NCBI GenBank assembly: GCA_036244855.1 | Contig: BQKZ01001468.1 | Coordinates: 70,289-91,870, forward strand | Source of the DNA: Temnopleurus reevesii | Taxonomy: Eukaryota; Echinodermata; Echinoidea; Temnopleuroida; Temnopleuridae | Length of the DNA: 21,582 bases | Direction: 5' to 3' | In this document: positions 8,270-18,051 of the stretch, piece by piece | Position numbering within the stretch: position 1 is the first letter of the stretch | Layout of the letters: each line of letters opens with the position of its first letter | Program-made: the position numbers and the translations under genes | Notes under the pieces: model-generated | What the model was told of the DNA's origin: nothing | What the model saw: only the letters and a program-made list of their open reading frames with translations | Databases searched by the model: none

Positions 8270-9284
8270 TATAGGGTACATGCAGGTAATATGAGACTGC
8301 AGGTAATATGGCACGCGTGAATTAAAAACCATATAACTTATCTTAAACATCTTCCCAAATGCTTATAGCTCCATTTATAGTTTAACCCAGTCCCTTAGCT
8401 TCATTTTGGATGTATCAACTGTTTGTTAAGTGAGGGTTTGCTAACAATATCACCAAATATTGAAAAGGTATCTGAAAATAACATCAGTTTGTAGCCTTGA
8501 TATAAAATTGGACATTCCGTTGATTGCCCTGCTGTAAGTCAGGTTATTGCATATGAACTCAACTCTTTACACTTTACCCAAGTTTAATGAATGTTTTAAA
8601 CAACACAAGTGTGTATTATTCTATATACTCTACTAAATTAGCTTAAAACATATTATAAAGCCTCCAATGGGACCTTACTGTGCTGCAGGTAATATGAGAC
8701 GTCAATAACATCGTACTTACTTCTTGGTGTTGAGGGCCAATGTTCATGGCTACTTTTAATAGAAATCTATCATATTTGATTAAAACGTATAACAGCTATT
8801 AATCAAGACAATTAGGATTACAAAAACAGTATTTTCGAAAAATGTAGAAAAAAAAATTACACTTAACTATCCTAAAACCAAAATATGAAACGAAATGTTT
8901 TGTGCAATTTTTGCTCGCCATAAGGTTGTCTTCTATGTCTCAGATTTAGATAATGATATTGAAATTCAATAGTCAAACATCTCCAAAAGAAAAAAACCGT
9001 GAATTTAAGACTTGACATTGTCATTTTAACATGAGTAATCATGTCAACCATGTATCGTCTCATATTACCTGCACATGAAGGTAATATGAGACTTCTGTGA
9101 CGATGTCATATTTTGCATATTAATTGTAAACATCATTATTTGATGATCGCAAACATTCTATAAAATGAAGGATAAATTGATTTTAATTAAAAAGAACAAG
9201 GTTTGCTGGATTTATCTTTATGCATCTTTATGCAAATTATGCAAATGTCGTTAATAGTCTCATTTTACCTGCACGTACCCTATA
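8270..9284. mobile_element. 1.0-kb terminal-inverted-repeat element with repeated 16-mer
   Basis: The termini TATAGGGTACATGCAGGTAA (continuing to 8297) and the inverse at 9257-9284 match at 26 of 28 positions. A TA beside each end is compatible with a TA target duplication. The motif GCAGGTAATATGAGAC recurs at 8282-8297, in part at 8298-8309, and at 8685-8700. It is inverted at 9057-9072, in part direct at 9078-9093, and in the right terminus. No ORF of transposase size is present, so it is nonautonomous. The repeats may be transposase-binding sites. Confidence 0.75.
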
Positions 9285-9966
9285 TATAAAAAAAGGAAAT
9301 GAGTAAAATGTAGAACGCAAGTGAAGACATAGTCCTCTAGTAATGGGGTTTAACCCTAAAAAAAGAAAGAAAGTCTCGCTACTCTTCAGGTACCATGACA
9401 CGAGACGAAAAAAGATAGAAAAATCCGTTGTATAAGGTATATATATATACATATAAATCTCGTCTTTGAGAAAACGAGTGGAATTATAAAATAGCATGTA
9501 AATTGATTTTTATGCTGAAAGTTTATAGAGGAGATGCATGCGCACATCCAAGATTTTGAGACCGGGGGAGGGGTCGCCTTTTTGCGCCTCCCCCCTTGAA
9601 TGAACCGACGAGCAAAAAATTTAGCGCCCGTTTTGGCAAATTTAACGCCCTTTTTTCCCCTCAAATTGTTTGTCCCTAGCTCTGACCCGATATGCTGCCC
9701 CCCACCCGAACAGAGCGCATGGGATGTTAATTAATTTCAATTTCTACCGATGACATCTTGGCATGCTTGGCTAATGGGGAGACTTTTCTATTGCCCCTCT
9801 TGATGTTAATTCTCACCACTGCCAATGAAAGAGAATTAAGAACCACAGATGGCGCTATGCAGTTTTTACCGCAAACTGATATGAATTCCCGATTCTTTAC
9901 GCAAAAGCAATTATCAAAAGTGGTAAAACATATTTTGCCTACGGTGGGTCTGACCACACAGATGCA
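9285..9966. other. Intergenic DNA, no gene recognised
   Basis: There is one GC-richer patch with a small GGGGGAGG/CCTCCCCC hairpin (9563-9592) and a TTTAGCGCCCG/TTTAACGCCC near-duplication after it. Short open frames here show no domain or codon bias. Confidence 0.45.
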
Positions 9967-10334
9967 GAAGCGTCGTTGTGAAGGGGTTCTGACTCTCGCC
10001 TGTCAAATAGAGGGTGGACGGTTCGAATCCCACCTATGACCTCAATTTCCTTGAGCAAGAAATTCGCCTGCATTGTGCTGCACTCACCCCATGTGAGGTG
10101 AATGGGTACCTGGTAGGAATGTATGTTCTTTGAAATGCATAAGCGCCTCATAGCTGCTATTGGCAAAGCCAGGGTAATAATACTTGACTCATTGTAGATT
10201 AAGTGCATTAAGACGTAATGGCAGTGATATGCACTACAGTCACCTTGTTATTGTTAATATTACTATTATTATTATTATCATTATTATTATTATCATTATT
10301 ACTATTATTATTATTATTATCATTATTATTATTA

Positions 10335-10371
<37 letters not shown>

Positions 10372-10410
10372 CATCATCATTATTATTATTATTATCATTA
10401 TCATTATTAC

Positions 10411-10446
<36 letters not shown>

Positions 10447-10466
10447 CATCATCATCATTATCACTA
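9967..10466 (+). mobile_element. tRNA-derived SINE, copy 2, with expanded (TTA)n tail
   Basis: The head GAAGCGTCGTTGTG is followed by a near-consensus box B, GGTTCGAATCC (10020-10030). The body has CTTGAGCAAGAAATTCGCC, GTGCTGCACTCA, GGTGAATGGGTACCTGG and GCCAGGGTAATAAT. It ends in more than 200 bp of ATT/ATC triplets (about 10250-10466). Poly-Ile, poly-Leu and poly-Met frames over the tail are artefacts of the triplet repeat. Confidence 0.85.
10250..10466. repeat. (TTA/TCA)n microsatellite, tail of the SINE
   Basis: The tract is more than 200 bp of ATT triplets with interspersed ATC and ACT. Its position at the 3' end of the SINE body matches the shorter (TTA)n tracts at the ends of the other two copies. 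Confidence 0.9.
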
Positions 10467-11089
10467 AATGTATTATCATTATTGATATTATTGTGGCAAA
10501 GATATTCAAATAAATCTCATTGTTTTGATATCATTCATCACTATACACACATCACAAAACTTGGAAATGAATTACAAGGATGAATTAAAAAGAAACATTG
10601 CAAAAAATACACAAGTTTATTTCAATCATCTTTTCTCATAAAAAAACCCTGGCCAACATTATTTTACACAAGTCATGTAGTACCACTTATTGATGTTCTG
10701 TTAAAAAATGTACAATACTAACCATCAAACCAAATTCAAGAAATATAATCACTTACAGTACGTGCCTTTGGACATAAGGACTTCATAATTACACGTGTCA
10801 TAAATTTAGAGATTGAATGTAAACAGTTGGTTTCATACAAAACAAAAGGCAAAACATTAGATTAGCTCTTATATCAATCATACAACAAAATTATACAAGA
10901 AACTAAACAAAAAGAAATTGTTCATATTTCAGTAGTTGTAGAAATTAATGATGAGAATTCAAAAGCTCAAATTGTGAATCTTCTAAGAGGGAAACAATTA
11001 ATTTCATTTCTGGAAACAATGATTGAATATTCTAGGATAAGCAAGCCAATAGAAGTAGCACTTCAAAGATAGCAGAAATGCATGAACAT
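10467..11089. other. AT-rich intergenic DNA, nothing recognised
   Basis: No coding frame, RNA gene or known repeat is visible. The 3' part could be the decayed body of the retrotransposon whose tail follows. Confidence 0.45.
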
Positions 11090-11213
11090 TTTTTGTGTTA
11101 TGTTATGTATTTGTACTTAATGTTTGGGCACGGCTCTGTTTCAAAGCAGACCTTGTGGCTTTATGAGACTACACTGTCTTTTAAAGAACGCGTGAATAAA
11201 TAAATGAATAAAT
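11090..11213 (+). mobile_element. 3' tail of a non-LTR retrotransposon
   Basis: The sequence GGGCACGGCTCTGTTTCAAA, then CAGACCTTGTGGCTTTATGA, then CACTGTCTTTTAAAG, ending GAATAAATAAATGAATAAAT, looks like the 3' untranslated end of a CR1/L2-type element with a short A/T-rich tail repeat. No reverse transcriptase frame is retained. The family is assigned by resemblance only. Confidence 0.5.
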
Positions 11214-12227
11214 AAGATGTACATGTATGTTACCACATGTACGACCTTGATTATCCACCAAAAATATTACTCCAAATCCTTGTGAAATAGAGCTTTATCT
11301 TATAATTTCCAACCCAACTTTTCATCTTCTTAACAAATTATTGCTTACATGTAGTCCTAATCAAGCCATAAATGCCTACTTATAATATTGATTCATTGTG
11401 TAAAAAGCACTGTCGATGGTAGTCGGAGGCTAAATTACTGATATCTTACAACATTCTATAATGTATACATTTAAAATCAAACAATGATAAAAAAAAAATC
11501 ATAAATATTCAGCTGCATCAATTACTGATAATGCTTACTATATGCCAATGAGATGATATACTATACGGGGAAATGTACACAAAGAGAAGAGATAATAATC
11601 AAGTTTGCAATTAATAATCTTTGTCTAGCAGAGGGGAAAAATATGTCTTCACTTTGTGAGTTCACATATCAATAACATAATATGTAGAAGGTGGTATACC
11701 CATTCATGATAATCTTAAGTACCATTACGTGAGAGAGCAAAGTACCGGTAATTTCATTGCAAAACTAAACGTTTCAAAAATAGTTCCAAACCGCACCTAA
11801 ATTCATTTTCTCATTGATCGATGAATGTTGGTCGAACGAAACATCATACAAGATAAATTTCTAGACATTTGCGCATATTACGGTTGTGAAGCGTCGCGTA
11901 TTTAAAGCTTTTTAACTGCCAACATTTTATTCACAATATTTCAATGATTACATGTACAAATTTTTATTACTGCAGCATTAGATACTGTTGTATTTCAATC
12001 GCAATATTCTAATAATCACATATACATTTTAAACATTTTATCAATGCAGTACTAGATCTTAATACATTTTGAATATGTTTTCAGCTGCAAGATTTGTAAT
12101 TTCAAACCGGTGGGAGATACAGGAATTTGAATCTTTACTTCTGATTAACCACTCCTATTTTATAAATTAGCTCTTTTTCAGCACGACTTTCGGTATACCA
12201 CCGCTCAATGGCAGGTTTTCGAAATTG
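11214..12227. other. Intergenic DNA with one degenerate local duplication
   Basis: No gene is recognised. Around 11925-12060 two related ~70-bp segments follow each other: TTTCAATGATTACATGTAC then TGCAGCATTAGATACT, and ATTCTAATAATCACATATAC then TGCAGTACTAGATCT. Confidence 0.4.
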
Positions 12228-12370
12228 GTGGACAGTGGCCTGGGAACTGTAACAAACGAGTGCACATTTGATCTGCGCATTTCAAGATGCCCAGCTCAGT
12301 TGCGCGTTTGTCATTTCATGCGCAGATCAACTGCACACTCATTTTCTACCCTCCACAAGCTGCCGTCCAC
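12228..12370. repeat. Short imperfect inverted repeat, possible MITE
   Basis: GAGTGCACATTTGATCTGCG on the left pairs with CGCAGATCAACTGCACACTC on the right. The outer ends GTGGAC and GTCCAC are also complementary. At 143 bp with no ORF it looks like a decayed foldback element. Confidence 0.55.
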
Positions 12371-12483
12371 AATGATCAAAAACCCACCATACTTTTCATT
12401 ATCGTTGACGTGATAATGTGGTGTGTCTCCTTGTGTACTCAAATTTGGTTGTTTGTGTGTGTTAAAGTGTTTAAGTAAATATA

Positions 12484-12968
12484 ATGGTCTATAAAGCTAT
12501 TAATGAACTAGCTCCTCCATACTTGAATAAGTTCTTTCACTTGTGCCAGTATAATTACACTACGGACTTTTAGCATAGAAGACGGGAGGGCCGATCACAA
12601 CGTTAGCTCTATTAAGGTCCGTTCCAGAAGGGTGCACCAACACAACGCTACTTCTGAAACGGACTTTACAGCTAACGTTGTGATCGGCCCTCCCGTCTTC
12701 TATGCTAAAAGTCCCTACTGTTAGATCAAACGGGAACTTAGCGTTGCCGAAACAAAAAACGGATTACCTGAAAAGAACCTTCTCTTATCGTGGTGTCAAA
12801 CAGTTCAATAATCTCTCGACTGAATCGAAGCTTTCAATTAATTTACAATCCTTTTCAAACAAAATCAAAGTGATCTCTCCCGATTTCCTGTTATTCTACA
12901 AAATAGATGAAAACATATCATTGGTATCAAATAGCGTATATACTGCTTATTTCCAGATATCTGAGTGA
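12484..12968 (+). pseudogene. Reverse transcriptase C-terminal fragment, interrupted
   Basis: This is the remnant of the ORF2 protein of the retrotransposon: one part at 12484-12563 and the rest from 12719 to a TGA at 12966-12968. They are separated by a 151-bp hairpin plus one copy of its 4-bp duplication. The reverse transcriptase and endonuclease domains are missing through 5' truncation. What remains is the C-terminal tail, which carries the SYRGVKQFNNLS motif. Confidence 0.7.
12564..12714. mobile_element. 151-bp near-perfect hairpin element inside the retrotransposon
   Basis: Its 45-bp terminal inverted repeats are perfect (starting GGACTTTTAGCATAGAAGAC). A second, imperfect inverted pair lies inside (AAGGTCCGTTCCAGAAG versus CTTCTGAAACGGACTT), leaving about 20 bp of loop. 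CTAC lies on both sides (12560-12563 and 12715-12718), consistent with a 4-bp target duplication. It has no ORF. The near identity of the arms suggests a recent insertion. Confidence 0.8.
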
Positions 12969-13394
12969 TATCCCCGCCTTGAATTCCTACTTTCTTTATC
13001 TTCTTCTCCATCGTATTTAAAAAAAAATTATTCTCAACAATTTATTCAATAGAAAACTAAACATATTAATTATGCCTACGGGACCCTATGGAAGAACAGA
13101 TGCATGTTTATTTGTACAACTGAATGGGCTATCCCTCCACATTTACTTCATTCGTATGTTACTTTGTTGTATATGTTATTTTTTCCTTTTGTATTTTCTT
13201 TGTATTTGATTTGTTTGTTCTTTGTATAATTGTATGTTGATTTTCTAATGAACGAAATAGGAAAATGAATAAATGTGAATGTACATGTAAGTGTTAAAGT
13301 GTCTGTGTATGCACGAGATTATGGGTATCATTACTTGTATGTCTGTATGTCTGTTTACTGAGTGTATGCGTGTATAGGTTTGTGCTTTCCTATA

Positions 13395-13898
13395 CAGGGC
13401 TTTCGCTTTACAACGCGAACGTTATATCAGACGTTGGATCTATGGGTAGCCAAAGTGGAAGTTGATGTGCTCTCGAATACAAGTGCAAAAGATAATTTTC
13501 ACATTTTCTCCCTTTTTTCGGAAAACCCCCAATTTTGAATTGGGGCATAGCATTTCTTTACAGATTCTGCATGTATTTTTAGAAGAATCATTTTGCAACC
13601 TTACTCTAAATTTGACATTCGTCCATCTTTAAAAATTCTATGTACGAAATGAATGAAGAGTTGTTCCACATAACGTCACAACTTCTGTCGAATTTGCCGA
13701 TTGCACGGATCCCCATGAGCAGCAGTGATCGTCAAATCTCTTTGAATTTGAAAACTCATAAATTTTGAACGGATTGTTCGATCTTGCTCAAATGTTCACC
13801 GTTTGTTCATTGGCTTTTTATTCATTCAATGAGAATATGAAAATTCCCAAGTTTGGTTCCCCTTTAGATAGCACTCGCGTTGAAAAGCGAAAGCCCAG
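13395..13898. mobile_element. 504-bp inverted-repeat element with TA target duplication
   Basis: The termini CAGGGCTTTCGCTTTACAAC (to 13418) and the inverse at 13875-13898 match at 22 of 24 positions and are flanked by TA (13393-13394 and 13899-13900), as in Tc1/mariner-type insertions. The interior right part (about 13740-13868) resembles family A elements (AAAACTCATAAATTTTGAAC, CTTGCTCAAATGTTCAC). No transposase frame is present. Confidence 0.75.
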
Positions 13899-13900
13899 TA

Positions 13901-14180
13901 TTATCAAATATATACATTAAATCTGAAATAATGAAGTACTGAGTCTTCAACAGTCACACAGAGGCCTCGAATGAACGTGGCTGATCACGACACTTTGTTA
14001 ACACGAACAGTTAATTGCCCCTGGACAAAGAGTCGTGTTGAATGGGGCCTTTTATCAGCAGAGCGTGATGTTAAAGCCAATGAAATAATCAAGTGTAGAA
14101 AAACAGCACCAGTGCATGATCCATAGTCATGTACAATAAGATATTTCAGAAATCTCTAATAAACATGGAGGTAGAATATG
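13901..14180. other. Intergenic DNA, nothing recognised
   Basis: No ORF, repeat or RNA gene can be supported here. Confidence 0.4.
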
Positions 14181-14560
14181 GAAGCGGCGTAGTGTAGTGG
14201 TTCTAACGCTCGCCTTTCGCGGTTTATGCCCAACTATGACGTTTTTCCTTCAGCAAGAGATTTATCCATATTGTGTTGCACTTAACCCAGGTGAGGTGAA
14301 TGGGTAACTGGCAGGAATATATTACTATAAAAGCTTATGCGCCTAATAGCTGCACTGCTAAAGCCAGGGTAATAATTACTGCAATTGTAGAGCGCTTAGG
14401 GACTCGTCATGAAGATGTAACTGTCGTTCACTATTATAATAATTACCATTATTATTATCATTACTATCATTATTATTAGTAGTGTTAGTATTATAATAAT
14501 AATTATTATCATTACTATTATCATTATCATTATTATGATTATTATTATCATTCAAACGAG
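14181..14560 (+). mobile_element. tRNA-derived SINE, copy 3, with (TTA)n tail
   Basis: The head GAAGCGGCGTAGTGTAGTGG contains box A-like sequence, but the box B region is deleted. The body retains CTTCAGCAAGAGATTTATCC, AGGTGAATGGGTAACTGGC and GCCAGGGTAATAAT, then TGTAGAGCGCTTAGGGACTC. It ends in ATT/ATC triplets from about 14435. Confidence 0.85.
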
Positions 14561-15560
14561 ATAGCCGATCATCCATTAAATTATTATTTTTTTATTAATT
14601 GGCAGTGGGCTGCTCTTTTAAAATAAGAGTCGACTCCAAAGTTATATAGGTTCATCAGGATCAGAAAATCAGATGAACAGGGTAAAAATGTTTGACAAAA
14701 ATAGGATACCTTATGGTCACATAGAAATTTATGAACGTTTAGATAAATAGACAAAGTGGGAACTTATGACGTCATATGTCACCAACTGAACATTAACTAT
14801 ATTCGCAAAATGTTACTCCTTCCTCAAAGATGAAATGATGCAATATGATAGGAAATGATACATAATGTTACTCTTTCATCAAAGCTTTAACTGTAGGATA
14901 TATTCATAATAAATATATGTAGATCCCTTATGTGCATAATAACATTAAGACAAAATTTGTATCTTTCTGGAGAAAAGTCGAACTTGCAACCATGGTTTGT
15001 AGTGTACCCATAACGTCATCAATATGTTTGAACATTTTCACTGATTTTCCATTTTTTTTAATTCATTACACATTCATGACTATGATGACCTTCTTTATTA
15101 GTTCTCTGAATTTCTTAAAACTCCTTTTCAATTCTGCTCACCGATTTTTTTTCTGCTTCGGTTAAGATATTATAATTTTTGATACACTCTTCTTCCCACT
15201 GACTTCTAAATTTTGTTATTCCAATAAAGATTATGCAGCGACTACCCGGTTCTGGTAGCCAATAGGTTAATATTCCTGTTACAGATAACAAAAACCAGAC
15301 TGCACGTAAATTACGTAATTAATTATATATTTTTTTTTTTTGGGGGGGGGGGAAGAGGTACCTTTTCTATTTCAAAGGCGTTTTGGGATACGCCCAGATT
15401 TAATTGAGTGGCTAAAGTTCGGAAAGGGGAACAACAATAACTGGATCAGTTCACTAAGCTTAAAAAGGCTAGGATGACGCCCACCAAGTGTTATTGATTA
15501 GACCAAGCTTAGTTACACAATTCTTACACAATAAATTATGTGTTAATCTCATTATAAATG
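14561..15560. other. Intergenic DNA, no gene recognised
   Basis: The stretch is AT-rich with a homopolymer junction at about 15329-15352 (T-run then G-run). A weak AATCAGATGAACAG block near 14668 may be a decayed family B piece. The 77-codon frame at 14932-15165 has no recognisable domain and is treated as chance. Confidence 0.45.
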
Positions 15561-15715
15561 AGATTAAAAGCAGAAAAATCAGACGAACAGATAAAAAAAG
15601 TTTGAAGGGAATCGGACAATGATTAAGACAGTGATTAATATTTCAATGATATCACTCAGTAATTTTTCATGCAAATTGTCATTTTTTGGTCACGTGATAT
15701 GACGTATGTCATGCA
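15561..15715 (+). repeat. Dispersed repeat family B, best-preserved 3' end
   Basis: AAAGCAGAAAAATCAGACGA is followed by GGGAATCGGACAATGATTAA, ATTTCAATGATATCAC and GGTCACGTGATATGACG. This copy links the family core to the CACGTG palindrome also seen, inverted, at 553-562. Confidence 0.65.
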
Positions 15716-15820
15716 TTTCTGTGCAATTAGTTTATTATGACTTAGTGTTTTACAACCTGCTTTTTCGATCCCTTAATCGAGAAAAAATTCTCTTTTTATG
15801 TCGATAATTGCATGGGTGTA

Positions 15821-16002
15821 TAGGCGTATTTATTGATTCAACGTATGGATAATAAAAAAAAACACATAGGCGTATTTATTGATTCAACGTATGGAAAATA
15901 AAAAAAACACATAGGCGTATTTATTGATTCAACGTATGGAAAATAAAAAAAAACACATAGGCGTATTTATTGATTCAACGTATGGATAATAAAAAAAACC
16001 CA
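15821..16002. repeat. Minisatellite, four copies of a 45-46-bp unit
   Basis: Units start TAGGCGTATTTATTGATTCA at 15821, 15867, 15912 and 15958 and end in an A-rich run. The copies are nearly identical. Units 1 and 4 have GGATAAT where units 2 and 3 have GGAAAAT, and the A-run varies by one base. Confidence 0.95.
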
Positions 16003-16039
16003 CAAGGCATTAGTGGATTAAAACGAGTTCTTAAAAACG

Positions 16040-16300
16040 ATGGCCTGTATTCTGATATCAGGTTTATGGGAAGCCCAAAGGACCAAAACTTTATTCAAAC
16101 TTTATAATTCTTATGTTAACTGCTCTCTTTTCCCATGCTCTAATAATGTAGAAAAGCAAGACAGTTTTTAATCATGATTACTAAATGTACTGGTAAATCA
16201 AACACCGACTGTTATAGAGTCAAACCTCTTTTGGTTTACCATAATTAAACCACAGATTTAAATTCTCGTTTAAGTTAAACTTGACATCAGAATATATACA
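16040..16300. mobile_element. MITE-like foldback element (family C), copy 2
   Basis: ATGGCCTGTATTCTGATATC, then AACTGCTCTCTTTTCCCATG, then TTTAAACCACAG-like and TTGACATCAGAATAT blocks match the copy at 1825-2133 in order. The termini are more eroded than in that copy. Confidence 0.75.
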
Positions 16301-16311
16301 GACTGATAGAT

Positions 16312-16521
16312 TATAATAAAAGAGCAATCGAGAAGTGCCTGACATGCGTCATGATACGTCACTGAAATTTGTCTATTTGCATTAAATTCACTGTTCAGTT
16401 ATTCAAATATTGATAACATTCTTACTTGTGGTCCGATGCACTTCAAACCTTTTTAACTGTACGTCTGATTATCCGTATTCATATAAAATCAAGATTTGTC
16501 GGGCCCAAGACCCAGCCTTTA
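16312..16521 (-). repeat. Dispersed repeat family B, inverted copy
   Basis: On the minus strand it begins TAAAGGCTGGGTCTTGGGCC and continues through AATCAGACGTACAGTTAAAA, GCATCGGACC and ATCAATATTTGAATAAC, matching 7952-8118 and 15561-15715. Confidence 0.6.
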
Positions 16522-16812
16522 AGCTATCCATGAAAATTGAATAAAGTGTACCTATGTCGCTATATTGAATTCCCTGAACAGTGAATCCATGGTGGAGGGC
16601 ATACACTAATTTTTTTAGCATCTTTGAAGCACTTCACGTTGATTTAGAAGTCAAACATTTCAAGAACTTGGTTTCTATTCACCGTAAACCATTTAGGTAG
16701 CATTTAGAATCTGATCTTTTTTAACGAAAACAATGTTATACAATGCGTATAAGTTCTCGAATAGCATTTTGGCATCCAAGCTTGTTGGCATCTATACACG
16801 GAAGTCTATTAA

Positions 16813-17366
16813 AAGGGAAACAACCCCTAGAATTATTGTGCTGCTTGTGAATGAAAAAAAATGTGTTGAGCAAACTGTGAAAAATCGAGCAAAATAAAGT
16901 CCGATGAAAAATCATTAATTCTTTTTTTTGTTAAGTTCAATTGTATGATGATCTTTGCCGCTGATTGGGATGGAATCTGTGACGTCATGTCGGACAACTC
17001 CCCAATCATTCTGTAAACCATTTTTTTCAGATACGTCAATTTATTGTTAGTTTATTCACTTGAGTATCGTATGTCTTTATCAACCCTGCATATATTTTGC
17101 AAAGAATAATTTTGACCCCTTATTCTAAATTTTACATTAATAACTAATCCTAAAAACAAAGTGAATGGGGAGCTGTCTGCTTGTATGTCACAAATTTAGC
17201 CACAGTTGCCAACTTGAGGATCCCCACACCGGGATAACAACGAAAATCTGAAAATTAATAACCTTTGAACGGAATGCCAGATTCCATTCAAATTTAAAAC
17301 GTTTTTTTTCCCTTCATTTGTTATTCCTCTTTTGGGAGCACAGCAATTCAAGGATTGGTTCTCCTT
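16813..17366. mobile_element. Inverted-repeat family A element, first of three in a row
   Basis: The left end AAGGGAAACAACCCCTAGAA and the inverse of the right end (AAGGAGAACCAATCCTTGAA) are diverged inverted repeats that extend along both arms. The arms share family blocks such as GAGCAAAATAAAGTCCGATG, TGGGGAG...GTC and AACCTTTGAACGGAAT. At 554 bp with no coding sequence, it is an older copy than the one at 18052. Confidence 0.65.
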
Positions 17367-17455
17367 CCTGGCATTTACTTTATTCTCTTTGTGACTGTAA
17401 ATAAATACACCTTTCATAGTAAATGCTTGTAAACAAGGATTGAGCACAATTATTA

Positions 17456-17905
17456 AAGGAAAACTTGTGAATGAAGAAAAATTAGATGAACTGTGGAAAT
17501 TTGAGCAAAATTCTAGGGATCCGTTCAAAAGTTTATACATTTTCAATTTTCACCTGTGATGGGCATCCTTGAATTGGCAACTTTGGCATGATGTCACACG
17601 TGGTTAACTCAACCAGCATTGTGTATATGATTTTATTTAAAATGGATCAATAAATTGCTTTTGAAATGCTTGCAGAATTGATATGGCAATATATGAAACT
17701 CAAACCGAAAAAAAAACAACACAATTTTTTAAAACTTTTTTGACAATTTTGAGAAAAATATAGAATTTCGTTTACAAAGGGAAAGGGGTGCTCTCCATGA
17801 TACAGTATAGGTGGAAATTAAAAAAATAAAATAAAATTTTTTCTCATATATTTTCAAAGTTTCAAATATTGCTCGAAGTTTTCACTCATGGATGAATAGA
17901 TAAGG
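17456..17905. mobile_element. Inverted-repeat family A element, second copy, right end decayed
   Basis: It starts AAGGAAAACTTGTGAATGAA and carries TTTGAGCAAAATTC, ATCCGTTCAAAAGTTTAT and CACCTGTGATGGGCATCC. The mirrored arm is recognisable near 17770-17890 (TTTACAAAGGGAAAGGGG, then CTCCATGA), but the terminus is not. Confidence 0.5.
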
Positions 17906-18051
17906 CGGCTTCATATACAACGAATTATCTTTGTTGGAAATGTGAACGGTCCTAAAAAGGACCTACCCACTCTCTCGAGGTTTCGATGAGCATGTTCTCA
18001 TTGAACATGCTGAACAGTCTGGGGAACAGTTTGTGCACCATATCTCTCTTA

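Larger units (their letters stand above)
12471..13290 (+). mobile_element. 5'-truncated non-LTR retrotransposon insertion
   Basis: The 12-mer GTGTTAAAGTGT lies directly outside both ends (12459-12470 and 13291-13302), a typical target-site duplication. The insert keeps only the C-terminal part of an ORF2-type protein plus a 3' untranslated region ending AATGAATAAATGTGAATG. Visible peptide motifs are YKAINELAPPYL at 12490 and LPKQKTDYLKRTFSYRGVK near 12742. The latter matches the (K)R(S/T)xSYRGxxxWNxLP signature that ends many CR1/L2/Rex1-like reverse transcriptase proteins. The frame is broken by an inserted hairpin at 12564-12714. Confidence 0.8.

Noticed and set aside
9966..10035. tRNA gene at the head of the second SINE
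   Set aside because: Box B is near consensus, but no cloverleaf forms and the SINE body follows directly.
10184..10583. Long open frames of poly-Ile, poly-Leu and poly-Met on both strands
   Set aside because: They are readings of the (TTA/TCA)n microsatellite in all frames and carry no other sequence feature.
12225..12478. Two overlapping ~62-codon plus-strand frames
   Set aside because: They lie over a short inverted repeat and show no conserved motif.
15821..16002. CRISPR-like array (regular ~46-bp periodicity)
   Set aside because: The units are directly adjacent, with no unique spacers, and the genome is eukaryotic. It is a minisatellite.
17196..17546. 116-codon minus-strand frame
   Set aside because: It lies across family A repeat copies, with no recognisable domain and low-complexity residues.
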